Positions 46,248 through 58,379 are shown, counted from the stretch's first letter. The stretch is DNA of 64,000 nucleotides from Chrysoperla carnea (GCF_905475395.1 NC_058342.1:26446640-26510639); one strand, 5' to 3'. Translations and numbers: made by a program. The notes: generated from the sequence alone by a model not told the origin.

Positions 46248-46740
46248 AGGGTACTTTCGGTAGTGAAAAATAAATTATGAAATTTGAAAAAAGTTAAAAT
46301 TTATGTAAAAATATACATAAATATTCTGATTTCGAGTCATAAAAGCACATTTTTCTTTTAAAATATTAAAATTAAAAATCGTAATTTTTAAACTGTAAAT
46401 CACGAGACCTAAAACGCGGGTAAGCCCTGATATGATGTCATAGCGGTATGAGTCATAGACCATCAATTAGTTCAATGTAGACAGCTGGGTATAATATATA
46501 CATAGATAATAAATATTTATATTTATTATAATTACTTGTCTATGAATATATCTATGAAACTTATTTGTATTATTTCGTGTAATGATACCGATATTACGTC
46601 ACCAAATTGGATGCCCACGTTTTTGACAGTTTAAAAAAGGTTTAAAATTTAATTTAAGTTTTTGGCAAGAAAGCGTGTGTATTTTTTGAATTTTTGTTGA
46701 CTTTTTATTAGCAAAATTGACATTTTGAAGTACTTTTTCA
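46248..46740 (+). repeat. Dispersed repeat, family J, copy 1
   Basis: GGGTACTTTCGGTAGTGAAA, AAATTATGAAATTTGAAAAA, ACGCGGGTAAGCCCTGAT, GTCATAGACCATCA and GATACCGATATTACGTCACC in order, closely matching 55841-56300 in the same orientation. Confidence 0.85.
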
Positions 46741-47017
46741 AATATAGTAGAATACCCGATTACAAAGGTTATTATGATTTTTGTTAAATTGTACCATGTT
46801 TCCTAAATGGAACCAAGTTACTGAAATACTGCAGTTTAACTGTCTATTATTAACTTTTATTTTATCAGCAATGAGAAAAACTTTGATTTAGGAGATCAGT
46901 GAGTTAAGTATATAAAATACCGGCATCAAATTTAGGAAACGGTTGAGAATCATTTATGAAACCGATTGTCATATTGATATTTTTTGATACATTTTAATAA
47001 ATATCGAAAATATTAAT

Positions 47018-47510
47018 AACAAGTGAAAACAAACAATTGACTGAGTTAATTGTTGAAATACCATGTATAGACAGTGTTGATTACTGTATCACATTACGCA
47101 TACATACATGTCACACATACATAACTGATATTCATATATAATACATACTTTAAAATTTACGCCTAATTTCAACCCTCATTAATAACAGTAATGTTTACGA
47201 AAAAATGTTTAAGCCAAAAGTTATTTATTTTTTATAAGGAATATTTTTTACACTTAAACTTTTGTTCTATCTGTAACGGTTTACAAGATCCAATTGATCT
47301 ATGTTGCTCATTTACGAACTCGACCTCACTTTATACATCCTAAGCACACTAAAAAAGCTTGATATGTTTTTTCGTTTAGAGTTATCGTGATGACAGACGG
47401 ACAGACGACAACCGGAAAGGGACTAATTAGGTGATTTTATGACCACCATAAAATTTGGTTCATAGAAACAATATTTTTAAGCGTTACAAACTTGGGACTA
47501 AAGTTAGTAT
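47018..47510 (-). mobile_element. HINE element, copy 9, joined to family F
   Basis: Starts AACAAGTGAAAACAAACAAT and stops at AACTTGGGACTAAAGTTAGT without the CATGGTATAA end, where the inverted family-F copy begins. Confidence 0.72.
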
Positions 47511-47534
47511 TCGTTGTGTGCGTAGTCATGGTAT

Positions 47535-47905
47535 CGACAATAAAATCGATGCCAGCGCTGCCAGTGAATAATTTTAGCGTTAAAGGACGCTGTTATGACT
47601 AAGTTGCAATTCTTTACTTGTTAATGTCATAGAAAATGTCAAATTAAAATTATTGAAAAACATAATTAAAATAATTAAATTTAATGCATTAAAAATTGTG
47701 AAAATAAGAAATCAAATTTCACAAATACTATTTTTCAAATGTAAATTATCATAATTTGTGAGACAATAATATTAAATTTTCAATGTAAAACATAAATGCA
47801 ATCCATACGATTATATATGCATCCATACAATTCTATAATTAAAGTAGTGTATCGTTATCATGGAAACGCCTCCAATAAAACTCATGCACGGTGCGAATAG
47901 GTACC
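47535..47905 (-). repeat. Dispersed repeat, family F, inverted copy
   Basis: Reverse complement of 32127-32520: GGACGCTGTTATGAC, TTAATGCATTAAAAATTGTG and TCATGGAAACGCCTCCAATA then AAACTCATGCACGGTGCGAA. It is followed at 47.91 kb by a HINE-type TACCTTGGTATATTTCATAT scrap. Confidence 0.85.
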
Positions 47906-48489
47906 TTGGTATATTTCATATACATGGGATAATAATTGACTAGAAATACATTTTTTACTCAGGAACGCATAAATAAATCAACTTTATTTTCGATAAAGAA
48001 AATTTTTTTTAAAGTAAAACAAATTAGTGCCATTGATCTTTAAAATTAAGGGATGCGATTATTGCTACCGCCTCTTTTATCTCGTGCCTTAGATATTTAA
48101 AAAAAATGAAAGCATAAATTTTGAAAACAGATGATATTAGAACTGAATGTAATACAGGCTTTATAATTGGACATTCCAATGATCAAAAATAAATCGATTA
48201 CGAATTATTATTAATCATAATCAATAATATACAAATTGTGGATAATATAAACTTTCTATAATCAATTACTGACCTATCACAACAAAATTTTATTATTTCA
48301 TAATTGATTAACTAAAAATTTATTTTGCCAGTCTAAACATAATATTTAAAATCCGGACCGTAATTTTAAACCATAGATTTATTGTGTTACCAATATATGT
48401 AATTCTGTAGAAATGTATTATGTGACGCGCGGCGTGGCGTGGCGTCTTCAAGATATATTTCTACTGAGTAGACGAATCATTTCAGATCA

Positions 48490-48843
48490 AAACAAGTGAA
48501 AACAAACAATTGACTGAGTTAATTGTTCAAATACTATGCATAGTCAGTGTTGATTTCTTTATCACATAACACATACAAACATGTGACACATGCATAACTG
48601 ATAATCAAGTATAGTACATATTATAAAGTTTCCGCCTAATTGCCGCCCTCACGGGTAAACAGTGATGTTTACGAAAAAATGTTTCAAACAAAAATTGTTT
48701 AATTTTTGATAAGGCACATTTTTTACATTTAAACTTTTGTTCTATCTCTAACGGTTTACAAGATGGGTCCTACGGACCCAAGACCCAATTGACCTATGAT
48801 GCTCATTTTCGAACTTGACCTCAGTTTTTAGGTCCTGAGTACT
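48490..48843 (-). mobile_element. HINE element, copy 10 (truncated)
   Basis: From AACAAGTGAAAACAAACAAT to TCAGTTTTTAGGTCCTGAGT, where family G starts. Confidence 0.72.
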
Positions 48844-49190
48844 GAGTAATTTATTGTTTTGTTGACAAGTAATACGTACGAGATGGTAACCATGATTCTC
48901 ATTGATCTTGCATACCGACATACGATCAATAAGAAATAAGAATCACCAGCACATTACAATTTATATATTTTTTTATTTTTGTGGAGTTGTGATAAGAAAA
49001 TAAAAGAAAATATTTTTTCATTTTTTTATCACATCTCATTAATTTATTAGAAAAGTATGTGTTATATGGGGTATAGTTCAACGTACTATTTGTGAGAGGA
49101 GCAACAAGTTTTATCAATTATATAAAAAAGACTAAAAATGAATTTGTTGAATCAAATGTTTAATTTGCTTAGTAAAATGTAGACATATTT
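48844..49190 (+). repeat. Dispersed repeat, family G, copy 1
   Basis: TAATTTATTGTTTTGTTGA, TAATACGTACGAGATGGTAA, GAATCACCAGCACATTACAA, GTTATATGGGGTATAGTTCA and GAGAGGAGCAACAAGTTTTA match 59253-59570 in the same order. Confidence 0.85.
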
Positions 49191-49269
49191 AACATTGGTC
49201 TTATTGGAAAACGGTACACGGATGATTTTCATAGATTTCTTCAAAACTTATCGTTGGAAATTAAAATTT

Positions 49270-49853
49270 TTTTATACCATCTATATGAAATATATAAAGA
49301 TATACTAAGTAGTCCCATGTTTAGGCAGAAAATTTTGGTGTAGGTATTCATAAAATCACCTAGTTAGTCCATTTCCGGTTGTCTGTCGGTCTGTCGTCTG
49401 TCCGTCTGTCATCACGATCAAATACGGAAAGAGATATCAAGCTGAAATTTTTATAGCGTGCTTAAGATGTCGAGTGTCGAGATGTTAAGATGTTAGAGTG
49501 TTAAGATGTCGACCTCACTTAAAAATGAGGTCGAGTTCGTAAATGAGCAACATAGGTCAGTTGGGTCTTGGTCCGTAGGATCCATCTTGTAAACCGTTAG
49601 AGATAGAACAAAAGTTTGAATGTAAAAAATATTCCTTATAAAAAAATAAACAACTTTTGTTTGAAAATTTTTTTCGTAAACATCTCTGTTTACCCGTGAG
49701 AGCGCTAATTATGTGAAAATTGTATAGTATGTATTATATGGGATTATCAGTTATATATGTGTGACGTGTATGTATATGTAATGTGATAGAATAATCAACA
49801 CAGTCTATACATGGTATTTCAACAATTAACTCAGCTCATTTGTTTTCACTTGT
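49270..49853 (+). mobile_element. HINE element, copy 11 with local tandem expansion
   Basis: TTTATACCATCTATATGAAA to TTTGTTTTCACTTG. At 49466-49510 there is a short imperfect expansion of GATGTCGAG/GATGTTAGA units not found in other copies. Confidence 0.75.
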
Positions 49854-49875
49854 TTTTTTACAAATTTAATATATG

Positions 49876-50135
49876 AAGGTTAGGTTAAGCTATATTAGCT
49901 GCCCACGCAAGACACACTTAGGCTACTGAGCCCATTGTCATACCAGTTATGTGTTTTACTACCTTTCTCCTGATAATTTCATTTATCAGCTCCTCAATTT
50001 CAGAGGCTGAGTGCACCTCCTTCATGCATATACCATGCACTACACCAGCCCATTTCAACTATGAATTTAATTAATTTTTTTGCGACGGCGGGAAGCGAAC
50101 CCGCTACCCAAGCCCTGAGCTAACAGGGCGACTAA
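49876..50135 (-). mobile_element. tRNA-derived SINE with TTAGG tail, copy 2 (head deleted internally)
   Basis: The same body as the 29.8-kb copy (GCTGAGTGCACCTCC, ATATACCATGCACTACACCA), but the tRNA-like head lacks about 35 bases between box B and box A (CTACCCAAG joins CCCTGAGCTAACAGGGCG). Confidence 0.82.
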
Positions 50136-50539
50136 ATATATCTAAACAGTGTGTGTACGATAAAACCACTCTTATTATGTTACTTAGTATTCAAGACTTA
50201 GGTAATAATATATCTCGGTAATAAATAGTCGCGCGTTAATTTAAAAAGGACGTGTGTGCATGAGACTTTATAGTTGTGTCATAAATAGCTAATATTTATT
50301 TTTGAAATATTCAAATATTTGAGAATTAATTTATAAATTTTTAATTGACATTGATTTTCTATTCAAAAGAGAAACTACAACGATCAGCTTAGACAAAATA
50401 TTATCAGAAATTTAAATAAAAACGTAATCAGGTTCATTATTCAAGCCAATCCTTATTGTCTTTTTTGTCATTATTGTATTTTTAATTAAAGAAAAAAAAC
50501 TTTTTAATATTACAAATACAAATTTTTTTAATTTACTAT

Positions 50540-50696
50540 TATACCATGTATATGAAATATATCAAGGTATTCTAAGTTTAGTCCCAAGTTTGTAACGTTT
50601 AAAAATATTGATGTTACGAACAAAATTTTGGTATAGGTGTTCCTAAAATCATTTAATTAGTCTATTTACTGTTGTTTGTCTGTCAACACGATAACA
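50540..50696 (+). mobile_element. HINE fragment, copy 12
   Basis: 5' part only, TTATACCATGTATATGAAAT to TGTCAACACGATAAC. Confidence 0.7.
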
Positions 50697-51112
50697 TAAA
50701 AGAAATAAAGATAAGTAAAGATTGGTCTCGCTTATCCCCTTTCTATAACACTCGAAATAATGGTAAGGATTGTTTTACACAGGTAAAATATATGTATGAT
50801 TTTCTATTTTTTTAAATGTATAATAGTCATAATTATTCATTCACTATATCAGAAAAGATGGCCGTGAAATGTTTTATATTGACAATTTTTACAAAAATCT
50901 GTAATTTCTGGTAATGTCAAATTAAATTAATTGTTAATTTTTTTTTTTTTATTTAATATATTTTATAAATTATATTTCATGTGTTATTCTGAAGTATGAG
51001 CTATATTGTTGTACAGTTTCATTAAAAACCATTCGCAAGTTTTAGTTTGAAAGCGTAACAAACAAACAAACAAACATGCTTACTTTCGCATTTATAATAT
51101 ATAGAGATAAAT
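50697..51112. mobile_element. Dispersed element with (CAAA)n and CATTTATAATAT end
   Basis: Ends GAAAGCGTAACAAACAAACA then AACAAACATGCTTACTTTCG and CATTTATAATATATAGAGAT, a terminal pattern shared by many insect dispersed repeats. The 5' part (GATTGGTCTCGCTTATCCCC) abuts the broken HINE copy, so it may have inserted into it. Confidence 0.5.
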
Positions 51113-51965
51113 TTTTAATTGAATTTAAGCAAGCATTTTTGTTTCAATTTGTGAGAAATGTTTATCCTTAATTTGGGTGCCCCAACTTAATTTTGATACA
51201 GGGCTCCTCTAAGGCGAGCTACGCCACTGACTTAGATCCAACAATTCAAAATTTTAAGAAATTTTTATAAAGAGTTATATTCCATAACTACAGCTGCGCA
51301 AAAAAGCCCAAAATTTGTATGTTATGCATATATGCTAGATATGTAAACAAATTTTTTTATTGAATTCAACTCATCAAACTTTATATGCCACTAAAAGTTT
51401 AGTTTAGTTTGCAAAAAGTAAGAGTTGAAAATCCAAGATGATTGTTTTAATTGTGTTCCGATATTTTTTACAATACAAATTAATAAATTGAACAGTCGCT
51501 TCGAAATTATATTTGAAATGAATTGTGTTGAAGTGAGACGGAGCCAGACACATATTTATTTATTTAAAAAAAAATAAAATAAAATAACATGCGGATCGTG
51601 GTATACTCAATGAACATGAAATAATACATATCTAAGAATTATTTTATAAAGATGTAAGAGTACGTACACTAAAACATTATACACAGTGTCTCAAACTCAA
51701 ACTGATTCTGATTCTTCATTTCACTTACCTTTACACTAGACTGTAGACTTGTTGAAGTAGACATTTAGTCTACATCGCGTTATTTCAACTCAACCGTTCA
51801 CGTTCTTCAAATTTTAATCAAATGAATTAATACAAAAAATTTTTTTTTACTTTTTAGTGCAAAAAAAACGAAAAAAATTTTTAAAAGTGGTTTAAAAAAA
51901 ATTTTCGGAAAAAATGATGGTAAAACTTTTTTAAATCGAGTATTTACAAAAAAAAATCGTTAACA
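51113..51965 (+). promoter_or_regulatory. Upstream region and probable 5'UTR of the secreted-precursor gene
   Basis: From about 51700 the composition shifts (CTCAAACTGATTCTGATTCT, CAACTCAACCGTTCACGTTC) compared with the surrounding A/T-rich DNA, then an A-rich leader runs into the ATG at 51966. No convincing TATA box or initiator. No repeat recognised. Confidence 0.35.
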
Positions 51966-52405
51966 ATGTGTTTAAAAATTATGCTTGTTTTAACGTTAAT
52001 AAAATTAAGCGATTGTTATCCAACATTTGTAAACAGCGATTACAACAGCGATTATAATGACGATTATTATAGTGAAGACATTGAACAGTTAAAAAAGAGT
52101 GATGTGCTTAAAAATATGATTAGTTCCTATATCGATAATTATTTCGATGAACATCGAAAACCTAATAACTTCGATGAAGATTATCAAAACGATGAAAGTG
52201 TAATGCAAACGCATAATGATAGTGGTTTAACAAAATTACATAAAATTGGAAAATTAGAGGAAAATAATAATACAATTGGAAACTTATATTTTCCATTTTT
52301 GAATACAACATTAGCGAAATTGATCAATTCAACATCTGCGCAACAGCAAACGCATCAACAAACATGGAACGATAATTTATCGTTGAAATATAAACGGCAA
52401 GAAAT
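51966..52405 (+). CDS. Unrecognised secreted precursor, first coding exon (partial gene)
   Basis: 146 codons plus two bases. It starts MCLKIMLVLTLIKLSDCYP, a short hydrophobic signal peptide with likely cleavage near residues 16-18. The rest is a low-complexity acidic region rich in Asp, Asn and Tyr, with NSDYNSDYNDDYY and a possible amphipathic segment (VLKNMISSYIDNYFDEH). Near the end there are N-x-T/S sites and a dibasic Lys-Arg at 143-144 followed by Gln. The frame seems to stop at 52407-52409, but that TAA lies inside a consensus donor (GAAAT|GTAAGTG) and an in-phase exon follows. No cysteine appears after the signal peptide, so a disulphide-rich mature peptide would have to lie further on. 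It could be a neuropeptide, growth-factor or protease precursor. I do not recognise the family. Confidence 0.65.
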
Positions 52406-52725
52406 GTAAGTGTTTTTTTTATTATTTTTTCGAAATTATAATTTTAGAATTACGTCAATTTGGTGGGCGACTTGATTTATTTTTTACACTCTGGTATAAA
52501 AATAATAATAAAATAATTTTTTTTTTTTGGGGGGTATCATGCGATCTATGCGAATTTAATAACAAAAAATATATATATTTATATCGACTAGATTAAATTT
52601 TGTTTTACATGAAAATCAGCTGTATATAAAATTTTGAAAAAAAAAATTTTATTTTTGCAAATTTTGTAATAAATTTTTATATATATTTTTGCATTACTTA
52701 TGAATAAAATTTTCTTCTTTAACAG

Positions 52726-52752
52726 CAATATTGATCAACAGTACAATGACAG
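52726..52752 (+). CDS. 27-nt micro-exon of the same secreted precursor
   Basis: Acceptor TTCTTCTTTAACAG at 52725 and donor CAG|GTAAAA at 52753 enclose 27 bases that are phase 2 on both sides and add INIDQQYNDR after Lys-Arg-Gln-Glu. Skipping it would leave the frame intact, so it could be a cassette exon. The following exon was not found in the remaining window. Confidence 0.5.
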
Positions 52753-53030
52753 GTAAAATTTTGGATGAATATATTAATAAAATTGTTCGTGTCTTGTCAC
52801 AAGTTTTTCTGTCCTGCGAAATTTTGTTATTTTTTTCTGTCGCATGAAATGTTGCTATTCAGTTTTAATTTTTTTCAATTTTCAAAAACAGTCTTATTTT
52901 AACTTTATTTTGGTTTATGATAGATTTGAAAAATCATCCCAAAATATGGGAAAAATTCATTTGAAGCTTCATATACCTTAAGAAAAACAACCGTCTTGAT
53001 TGTTTAAAACCCTGTTTATCAAAACTGAAA

Positions 53031-53800
53031 TCTATTGAGTTTACGTAAATAATTTATAAGTTTAACATAAAATTTAAAATTACTTGATTAAGTCTATTGA
53101 GTTTACGTAAATAATTTATAAGTTTAACATAAAATTTAAAATTACTTGATTAAAATCTATTGAGCTTACGAAAATTAGTCATCAGTTTAACATAAAATTT
53201 AAAATTACTTGATTGAAATCTATTGAGTTTACGGAAATATGTTATCAGTTTAACATAAAATTTAATTTTACTTGATTAAAATCTATTGAATTTACAAAAT
53301 AAGTCATCAGTTTAACATAAAATTTAAAATAACTTAATTAAAATCTATTGAGTTTACGAAAATAAGTCATCAGTTTAACATAAAATTTAAAATAACTTGA
53401 TTAAAATCTATTTAGTTTACGAAAAGAAGTCATCAGTTTAACATAAAATTTAAAATAACTAGATTAAAATCTATTGAATTTACGAAAATAAGTCATCAGT
53501 TTAACATAAAATTTAAAATAACTTGATTAAAATCTATTGAGTTTACGAAAAGAAGTTATCAGTTTAACATAAAATTTAAAATAACTTGATTAAAATCTAT
53601 CGAGTTTACGAAAAGAAGTCATCAGTTTAACATAAAATTTAAAATTACTTAATTAAAATCTATTGAGTTTACGAAAAGAAGTCATCAGTTTAACATAAAA
53701 TTTAAAATTACTTGATTAAAATCTATTGAGTTTATGAGAATAAGTCATCAGCTTAACATAAAATTAATAAAGATCTATTGAGCTTACAAAAATAAATCAT
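53031..53800. repeat. Minisatellite, 63-bp unit, about 12 copies
   Basis: TCTATTGAGTTTACGAAAA then AGTCATCAGTTTAACATAA and AATTTAAAAT..CTTGATTAAAA repeats head to tail. Unit starts fall at 53031, 53093, 53156, 53219, 53282, 53344, 53407, 53470, 53533, 53596, 53659, 53722 and 53774. The central units are exactly 63 bp, and the first two share a diverged TAATTTATAAG block. It lies downstream of the micro-exon, probably in its following intron. Confidence 0.95.
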
Positions 53801-54183
53801 CTACTAATCAACAATATATGATTGTTGATTAGTATTAGTTAAATCAAAGTTTTTATCATTAGCGTAGTATGTAGTAACCAAATTTTACTTGAATTTATGA
53901 TCTTGTTATATTTATAAAAATAATTGCGATTAAAATGTCTTTTTTTAAATGCGAGTTAAAGATCTTTTCAATTTATTCAATCCAAAAGAAGAAACGGCAA
54001 ATTAATTATATATAATCAGAAAAGGGTATTTGGAATTTCGGAAGCTTGTCACATTACGGTGTGACTAATTAGGCTTGTTAAAATAAAGGAGAGAAGACCA
54101 AATTAATTTTACAATAGTGACATGGAAATCTCCTACATTTATTTAAAATTTGCTACCGTTCAAGTAGCCCTTGAATCATCTTA

Positions 54184-54424
54184 GGTTAGATTAGGTTATA
54201 TTGGCTGTCCATGAAGGACACACTTAGGCTATAGAGCCCATTGTGGCTCCTCAATTTCAGAGGCTTATAGCACCTCCTTCCTGCATATACCATGCATTAC
54301 ACCAGCCCATCACTACTATTAATTAAATTAATTTTGTTGCGACGGCGGGAATCGAACCCGCTACCCTAAGCATACCGCGGACGGAGTTGGTTACGCCTTA
54401 ACCAACTGAGCTAATAGGGCGACG
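54184..54424 (-). mobile_element. tRNA-derived SINE with TTAGG tail, copy 3
   Basis: Head with intact box A and box B (GGTTCGATTCCCGCC on the minus strand) at the right end. The body has a ~40-base deletion (CCCATTGTG joins GCTCCTCAATTTCAGAGG). Flanking AATCATCTTA occurs on both sides (54174-54183 and 54428-54437). Confidence 0.87.
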
Positions 54425-54439
54425 TTAAATCATCTTAAC

Positions 54440-55840
54440 CTTCAAAATATTTTTCTTACTCGAAATAAGTGTTCTTGCAACTTTCTGAGACTAAGTTGAG
54501 ACCTTGAAATGTTTAAGACAAAATCGTGTAAGCAATCGAGGCTCAATGAAGCTCGTGTGCAGAGACCGAATTAAATGTAAATTAAATTTACAGAAAACTT
54601 AAAAATTCGAGAGGTTTAACAGGAATGACTTCGTAAGCTCAGTATGATTTTTCAGTTTTTCCAAAACTTTCAATTGACTTCATATCGATCATCCTTCAAA
54701 TTAAATGGAATGAAAATTAATTAAACAAAATAAATGTTTTTGAAAATTAGAAAAAAAAGCACTTGATATAGCAAAAGCATGAAATTTTTAAAAATTTTTT
54801 TTGATTTTTTTGTTTTTTAATGAAAGAAATTTTAACCTAAAATTATCAAAGTATTTGAAAGAAATAACAGAGGTACGTCCTCAGGTAAGTTTTTATTTAC
54901 GCATGCACTTTCAAATACTTTGATTAATTTTCTGCCTGTCTTTTGTTCAATTTGAATGAAATATGTAAAAAATTGTCGAAAAAAAGCTTTCATATGCAAT
55001 TATTTACAAATCGTTGTTGTTTTTTGCATGGAATTTTTAGTACAGCCGTAATATAAAATTTATCAAAAATATCTTTAAAGTAAGTAGAGTTGCCGCCTCA
55101 AAGCTCCAGGTAGTCAGGAGATAATAATTATACGACCGAATCATAAAAGATACTGAAGCCATAATAAAAAATTAAATAAGGTTGCTCAACTGTCAAATTT
55201 ACCTGCATATGAAAAAAATAATCAAAAATCTCTTGATTTACTGAATTCTGAAGGATTTATATTGGTTTTGGAAATCGGGAAGAAATTACATGATTTCCGG
55301 AGTCTCCCGGAGAGGTGACAACTCTATTGCATTTGCTTTAAGGCGAAAAAAAGGCCTTAGCAGTTGTAAAATTACGATCTCATCTGGTTGATTTTTTAGT
55401 GGAAAATTTTATCTTGCTTGCTTGAGAAAAAATTAATAATTGTGTCTAAATACCACGTGAAAATTTATCCGACCGGAATGGTTATTTTGTAAAAAAAAAA
55501 CAAATATAATAGACATTTTCCCTCGCGTTAACCTATCAGATTTATTTCCAGGAAAAAGTTTCAGACAAATTGTTTTTTTGTAATTAACAATGGCATTTGA
55601 TATTTTACTACGTGAAAATTTCTGAGAACGGAAAAGCAATGCTATTTTCTAAAAAAATTGAAACAAACAAATTACCAAATAACTAAAAATTTATGTAACC
55701 AGTTCTTAATTAACCTTGACCAATTAAATAAAACTAACAACTTTTTTTAAACCTCTATATACAAGCTTTAACGGAGTTTGTACTTCTAGCGATAACGTGT
55801 TCGACGTTCTAGAATCATTAATCAGAAATTACGATGGCAA
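54440..55840. other. AT-rich intergenic DNA, no gene seen
   Basis: CAAAGTATTTGAAAG (about 54849) and CTTTCAAATACTTTG (about 54909) form a short inverted pair. No coding exon recognised; the minus frame at 55433-55639 is compositional. Confidence 0.45.
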
Positions 55841-56300
55841 TAGGGTGCTTTCGGTAGTGAAAAATAAATTATGAAATTTGAAAAAAGTTAAAATTTATGT
55901 AAAAATATACTTAAATATTCTGATTTCGAGTCATAAAAGCACATTTTTCTTTTATTATATTAAAATTAAAAATCGTAATTTTTCAATTGTATATCACGTG
56001 ACATAAAACGCGGGTAAGCCCTGATGTGATGTCATATCGGTATGAGCCATAGACCATCAGTTAGTTCAATGTAGACAGCTCGGTATAATATATCCATAGA
56101 TAATAAATATTTATATTTATTATAATTAGTTGTCTATGAATATATCTGTCAAACTTATCTGTGTTATTTCGTATAATGATACCGATATTACGTCACCAAA
56201 TTGGATGTCGCGTTTTGACAGTGTGTATTTTTCCGAAATAAATTTTTGGTGGCTTTTTATTAGCAAAATCAACATTTTGAAGTACTTTTTCAAATATAGA
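55841..56300 (+). repeat. Dispersed repeat, family J, copy 2
   Basis: Same order of blocks as 46248-46740. The 81-codon frame at 56130-56375 starts inside it and has no counterpart domain. Confidence 0.85.
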
Positions 56301-56879
56301 AAAATACGCTATTTAAATAATTCTAGTAACAATATGTTTTGGTTTGAGTTAACTTTTCTTTTTCTTTCTTTTTAAAGGAAAAATATTGAGACCTTTTTAA
56401 TATAAGGAAAAATTCATCGAGATATGATCAAAAATTTTTGTAGTTTTTTTCAGTACTTTTTTTAATGTGATCAAGCTGAGGATTATTGGAGAGTCATGCT
56501 AACCTCTCCTTCTCCGTTGCACCCACTCCCCTCCTTCACCATGCTGATGTAGCGAAATATCATTTTTAGTTTGAATTACAGATGCTACTGAGCTTACAGT
56601 GTTGCACTTATAAGAAGCTCAATTTATATTGCAAAATCCAATATGTATACGGAAGTCATGTGGCGACCATATACAAAATTTTTTAATGACAAAAAAAAAA
56701 AACAAACAAACATAATATTTAAAAAATATTATAGTCAGACGACATTAAAACTAATTCTTTAAAAAAAAAATTGTGTTCATATTGAAATATTTTGTGGACT
56801 TCCTAATATCATGTTATAATGTATGGTAGTAATTATTACATATGAATTAACGAATTTACGCTGTATAATAAAAAAAAAA
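56301..56879. other. Intergenic, no gene seen
   Basis: A C/T-rich patch (CTCTCCTTCTCCGTTGCACC) at about 56503-56540. Nothing else recognised. Confidence 0.4.
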
Positions 56880-57531
56880 AAACAAGTGAAAACAAATAAT
56901 TGATTGAGTTAATTGTTGAAATACCATGTATAGACAGTGTTGATTACGCAATAGTTTGTTTTTTTACATCAAGTAAGTAAAGATAGTCACTCTTACACAC
57001 AAATTAATAAGAGTATCTTTCTTCTCACTTCCTCAGTGGATGTGGCATAAAACAAACACATATATAATATATATATATAACGTATACAAAATTATAGAGG
57101 TACTTGTATGCATACTATTTAATGTTTCTAACTTAATTTACGCCCTCACGGGTAAACAGTGATGTTTTCGAAAAAGGTTTCAAACAAAAGTTGGTTATTT
57201 TTTTATAAGGAATATTTTTTACATTTAAACTTTTAATCTATCGCAAACGGTTTAATAGATGGGTCCTACGCACCCAATAATCCAATTGATCCTATTTGAT
57301 GTATATATTTACGAACTCGACCTCACATTTTACGTTCTGAACACGCTCTAAAAACGACAGACGGACAGTCGAACGATGGACGGACGGACAACCGAAAATG
57401 GACTATACTTAGGTGGTTTTATTTGACACCAATACAAAAATTTTGTTCGTAACATCAATATTTTTAAGCAGTGTAAACTTGGGGCTAAACTTAGTATACC
57501 TTGATATATTTCAATATATACATGGTATCAA
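56880..57531 (-). mobile_element. HINE element, copy 13, with a ~100-bp insert
   Basis: AACAAGTGAAAACAAATAAT to TACATGGTATC. Between GTTGATTAC and TTTACGCCCTCACGGG the usual sequence is replaced by unrelated bases (TAAAGATAGTCACTCTTACA ... TATATATATAT). Confidence 0.73.
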
Positions 57532-58379
57532 AATCCAGTGCAACAGAGCTCCATGGTTAAGGTCATATTTCTCCCTCTCTTTTTTAAGATGCATTTTGTT
57601 GAGATTTTTTTCTTTTCTTGAGATGTTTTTGATCTCTTTTTTGGGTGAAAAGTGATGCGGAAAATCAATGCACTGCCACAAGACATTTTCTTAACAGTAA
57701 CTTCATCTTATGGTAAAATTTTAACCCTCTAACTCAAGCGCCAAACCGTAAAAAACGTAAAGAATATTATATGTATTTCGATAAGTTAGGATATAGTTGT
57801 TGAGATATTGATAATCCCCAAAAGGCACTTTCTTAATCAACATACCAAATTTAGCCTTGAAGGTACGAAACAACCCTTTGAAACTGTGAAAATCTATGAT
57901 ATTTTTTTTTTTAACTCAATTTACATCTCGATTTTCAACCATTTAGCATAATTTGGAAGGACTTTGCAGGTGCACAGTCTTAAAATTTCAAAATGTGGTT
58001 TCCCCCTAAAAATCCTAAATTTTTGAAATTAACCTCTGCCTTAATAACATATATTTTCTTAGTACATAAGCCCTCTTACGGAATTTCAGTTTATTTGAAC
58101 CAACGAGGGTCACTGAAGGTGCCAAAAAGTAGACGGGAAACAAACAGCTATATCGATCATAATCTAAGGATTATAGAATAAATGTATAACACACCATAAG
58201 CCCTCTTCGCAGACCTTCGATACAGTGCATTGGTCTATATTTTTTGGGGAAAATATGACTACATATTAAGTGTTTATTTTTATTTAAATAGCTCTAGGAC
58301 TGTAAATACATATTAATTAGCTATTACAATAGAGTTCAAAATTAATCAAATTTTAAATTTTACCATGATATAAATATTT
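57532..58379. other. Intergenic, no gene supported
   Basis: 57.7-58.25 kb is less AT-rich and contains GCCCTCTTACGG and GCCCTCTTCGCAG, a weak internal repeat. The 62-codon frame at 57993-58181 shows no domain. Confidence 0.4.

Noticed and set aside
53031..53800. CRISPR-like array
   Set aside because: The repeats are contiguous 63-bp units without unique spacers, in a eukaryotic intron-like setting.
56130..56375. 81-codon plus-strand open frame
   Set aside because: Begins inside family J, and the corresponding frame is not preserved in the other copy at 46.5 kb.
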